10,319 bases of DNA from CADEFQ01 sp035342635 (GTDB taxonomy: Bacteria; Pseudomonadota; Gammaproteobacteria; Steroidobacterales; Steroidobacteraceae). Shown in pieces: positions 8,011-10,319 of this stretch. Under the pieces are notes generated by a model. That model made no database searches and was not told where the DNA came from. It saw only the letters and a list, made by a program, of their open reading frames with translations. The position numbers and the translations under genes are program-made. Each line of letters starts with the position of its first letter. Position 1 is the stretch's first letter. Where the stretch lies: assembly GCA_035342635.1 (NCBI GenBank), contig DAOQXO010000091.1, positions 1 through 10,319 on the forward strand, in the 5' to 3' direction.

Positions 8011-8029
8011 TAATCCGATTGTCGGGTTA
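8011..8029 (+). ncRNA. carA leader hairpin I
   Basis: TAATCCGA (8011-8018) can pair with TCGGGTTA (8022-8029), eight pairs with one G-U and a 3-base TTG loop. It lies right at the predicted 5' end of the carAB transcript. It is reported as a structural element of the leader, not as a known RNA family. Confidence 0.4.
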
Positions 8030-8033
8030 GTCC

Positions 8034-8078
8034 GTGCAAGGCGGGAGGATGTTCGAAAGAACTCCTCCCGCTTTGTAC
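8034..8078 (+). ncRNA. carA leader hairpin II, long stem with GAAA tetraloop (candidate attenuator)
   Basis: The upper stem pairs 8051-8054 with 8059-8062 around a GAAA tetraloop closed by C-G. A single T (8050) bulges, then 8041-8049 pairs perfectly with 8063-8071. The lower stem 8034-8040 with 8072-8078 adds seven pairs including two G-U. In total this is about 20 pairs in 45 bases. The side with TTT (8072-8074) follows the GC core, so the upper part could act as an intrinsic terminator with a short U tract, and the A/T lower stem would allow it. It sits about 80 bases ahead of carA, so it could end dapB transcription, attenuate carAB, or protect the message. I recognise no named RNA family here. 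Confidence 0.6.
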
Positions 8079-8157
8079 ATATGCCTCCGGCGATTTCACT
8101 CGGCGCAACCCGCTTGCGTCTCGAGGGGCGCGGAACGAAAGACAGGGGAAAGATTTG

Positions 8158-9318
8158 GTGAGCGTACCCGCAGTACTGGCGCTGGCGGATGGAACGATCT
8201 TCCGCGGCCAGTCCATCGGAGCCAAAGGCAACACCACCGGCGAAGTCGTTTTCAATACCGCCATGACGGGGTACCAGGAAATCCTCACCGACCCGTCGTA
8301 TTCCCGTCAGATCGTCACTTTCACCTATCCCCATATCGGCAACACCGGCACGACGCCCGAGGACCTCGAGGCGCAGATCGTGCACGCTTCGGGCCTCGTG
8401 ATCCGCGACCTGCCGCGGCTTGCATCGAACTGGCGCGCGGTCGGCTCGCTCGGTGAATTCCTCGAGCGCGCGAAGACGGTGGCGATCGCCGGCATCGACA
8501 CGCGCCGCCTGACCCGCATCCTGCGCGAGCGTGGCGCGCAGGCCGGCTGCATCATGACGGGCGAGAAGATCGACCCGGCCGCCGCGGTGCGTGCGGCAGG
8601 CAAGTTCCCCGGGCTGAAGGGCATGGATCTCGCCAAGGTCGTCAGCGTGCGGCGGCCCTACCAGTGGAATGAAGGTTCACAGTGGGGCAACGGCGAGTCA
8701 CAACGCGCGCTGCGCGCGCACCAGCGGCTGCACGTCGTCGCCTACGACTTCGGAGTGAAGCGCAACATCCTGCGCATGCTCGCCGACCATGGCTGCCGCA
8801 TGACGGTGGTGCCGGCACAGACCAGCGCCGCGGAAGTGCTCGCGCTGCAGCCCGATGGCATCTTCCTGTCGAACGGTCCGGGAGACCCGGAACCCTGCGG
8901 TTACGCGATCGACGCGATCCGCGAATTCCTGCAGACCGACCTGCCGATGTTCGGCATCTGCCTCGGGCACCAGTTGCTCGGACTCGCCTGCGGTGCAGGC
9001 ACCGTGAAGATGAAATTCGGCCATCGCGGCGCCAATCACCCGGTACAGGACCTCGCGACCGGGCGCGTGATGATCACCAGCCAGAACCACGGTTTCGCGG
9101 TCGACGAGGCGACGCTTCCGCCGCACGTCAAGGCGACCCATCGCTCGCTGTTCGACGGATCGCTGCAGGGCCTCGCGTGGATCGACCGGCCGGTGTTCGG
9201 CTTCCAGGGGCATCCCGAGGCGAGCCCCGGTCCGCACGACATGCGTCCGCTGTTCGAGTTGTTTTCCCAGTTGATGGTGCGCCGCCTGCAGAACCAGTTG
9301 CGCCAGCGCGCCTCCTGA
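8158..9318 (+). CDS. carA: Carbamoyl-phosphate synthase small (glutaminase) subunit
   Basis: CarA hydrolyses glutamine and channels ammonia to CarB for carbamoyl phosphate, used for arginine and pyrimidines. The product is 386 residues, the normal length. The N-terminal small-subunit domain has GNTTGEVVFNTAMTGYQE and DPSYSRQIVTFTYPHIGNTG. The class I glutamine amidotransferase domain begins near HVVAYDFGVKRNILRML and carries the nucleophile elbow FGICLGHQ with C268, plus H352 and E354 in GHPEASPGPHD, completing the triad. The GTG at 8158 is chosen: AGGGGA at 8144-8149 lies 8 bases upstream. A TTG directly before it (8155) is a less likely alternative. carB follows after 4 bp. A 241-bp spacer with promoter and hairpins separates it from dapB, so it probably starts its own transcript and may also receive read-through. 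Confidence 0.98.
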   Translation: MSVPAVLALADGTIFRGQSIGAKGNTTGEVVFNTAMTGYQEILTDPSYSRQIVTFTYPHIGNTGTTPEDLEAQIVHASGLVIRDLPRLASNWRAVGSLGEFLERAKTVAIAGIDTRRLTRILRERGAQAGCIMTGEKIDPAAAVRAAGKFPGLKGMDLAKVVSVRRPYQWNEGSQWGNGESQRALRAHQRLHVVAYDFGVKRNILRMLADHGCRMTVVPAQTSAAEVLALQPDGIFLSNGPGDPEPCGYAIDAIREFLQTDLPMFGICLGHQLLGLACGAGTVKMKFGHRGANHPVQDLATGRVMITSQNHGFAVDEATLPPHVKATHRSLFDGSLQGLAWIDRPVFGFQGHPEASPGPHDMRPLFELFSQLMVRRLQNQLRQRAS

Positions 9319-9322
9319 CCCC

Positions 9323-10319
<997 letters not shown>

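Noticed and set aside
7921..8018. Direct repeat of TAATCCGA at 7921 and 8011
   Set aside because: An 8-base repeat is expected by chance in a spacer this size, and the flanks do not match.
8051..8078. GTTCGAAAG segment resembling a tRNA T-loop
   Set aside because: No acceptor, D or anticodon arms surround it; the bases are explained by the tetraloop hairpin.
7937..8161. 74-codon arginine-rich open frame filling the dapB-carA spacer, GTG start with GAAGG upstream and a 4-bp overlap with carA
   Set aside because: Hand count gives about 58% G/C at third positions, far below the neighbouring genes, and the frame runs through both leader hairpins. The arginine content follows from GC-rich DNA. 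It could be reopened if conserved as protein in relatives.

Overview
The window is a conserved housekeeping locus from a high-GC Gammaproteobacterium. The DnaK, CarA and CarB proteins closely match the E. coli ones. For example, DnaK T199 and CarB E299/N301 fall at the same residue numbers. Coding third positions are mostly G or C. The order recN-nadK, then divergent hrcA-grpE-dnaK-dnaJ-dapB-carA-carB, resembles Pseudomonas (grpE-dnaK-dnaJ-dapB-carAB) with hrcA and nadK added. That fits xanthomonad, Nevskia/Steroidobacter or purple-sulfur type lineages. The exact family cannot be fixed from this window.

Left part (1-2204, minus strand): nadK (NAD kinase) is followed after 5 bp by recN (SMC-like DNA repair ATPase), which runs off the left edge. 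A 113-bp divergent spacer (2205-2317) should hold the promoters for nadK and for hrcA.

Centre (2318-7170, plus strand): hrcA (heat-shock repressor), grpE (nucleotide exchange factor), dnaK (Hsp70) and dnaJ (Hsp40) form the complete DnaK chaperone machine plus a regulator. Two excellent sigma-32 promoter matches are visible. One straddles the hrcA stop codon and reads into grpE; the other straddles the grpE stop codon and reads into dnaK. No CIRCE operator (the usual HrcA target) is seen. The grpE leader can fold so that its Shine-Dalgarno sequence is paired, which makes it a candidate RNA thermometer. A strong GC-rich hairpin lies between dnaK and dnaJ.

Right part (7167-10319, plus strand): dapB (lysine/peptidoglycan precursor synthesis) overlaps dnaJ by 4 bp. 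A 241-bp spacer follows, with a plausible sigma-70 promoter and two consecutive RNA hairpins. One of these has a stem of about 20 bp capped by a GAAA tetraloop. Then come carA and the first third of carB (carbamoyl-phosphate synthetase, for arginine and pyrimidines).

There is no mobile element, CRISPR array, toxin, phage gene or other accessory system here. All proteins are ordinary family members. The points worth a second look are regulatory: the twin sigma-32 promoters, the possible grpE thermometer, the dnaK-dnaJ hairpin and the structured carA leader.
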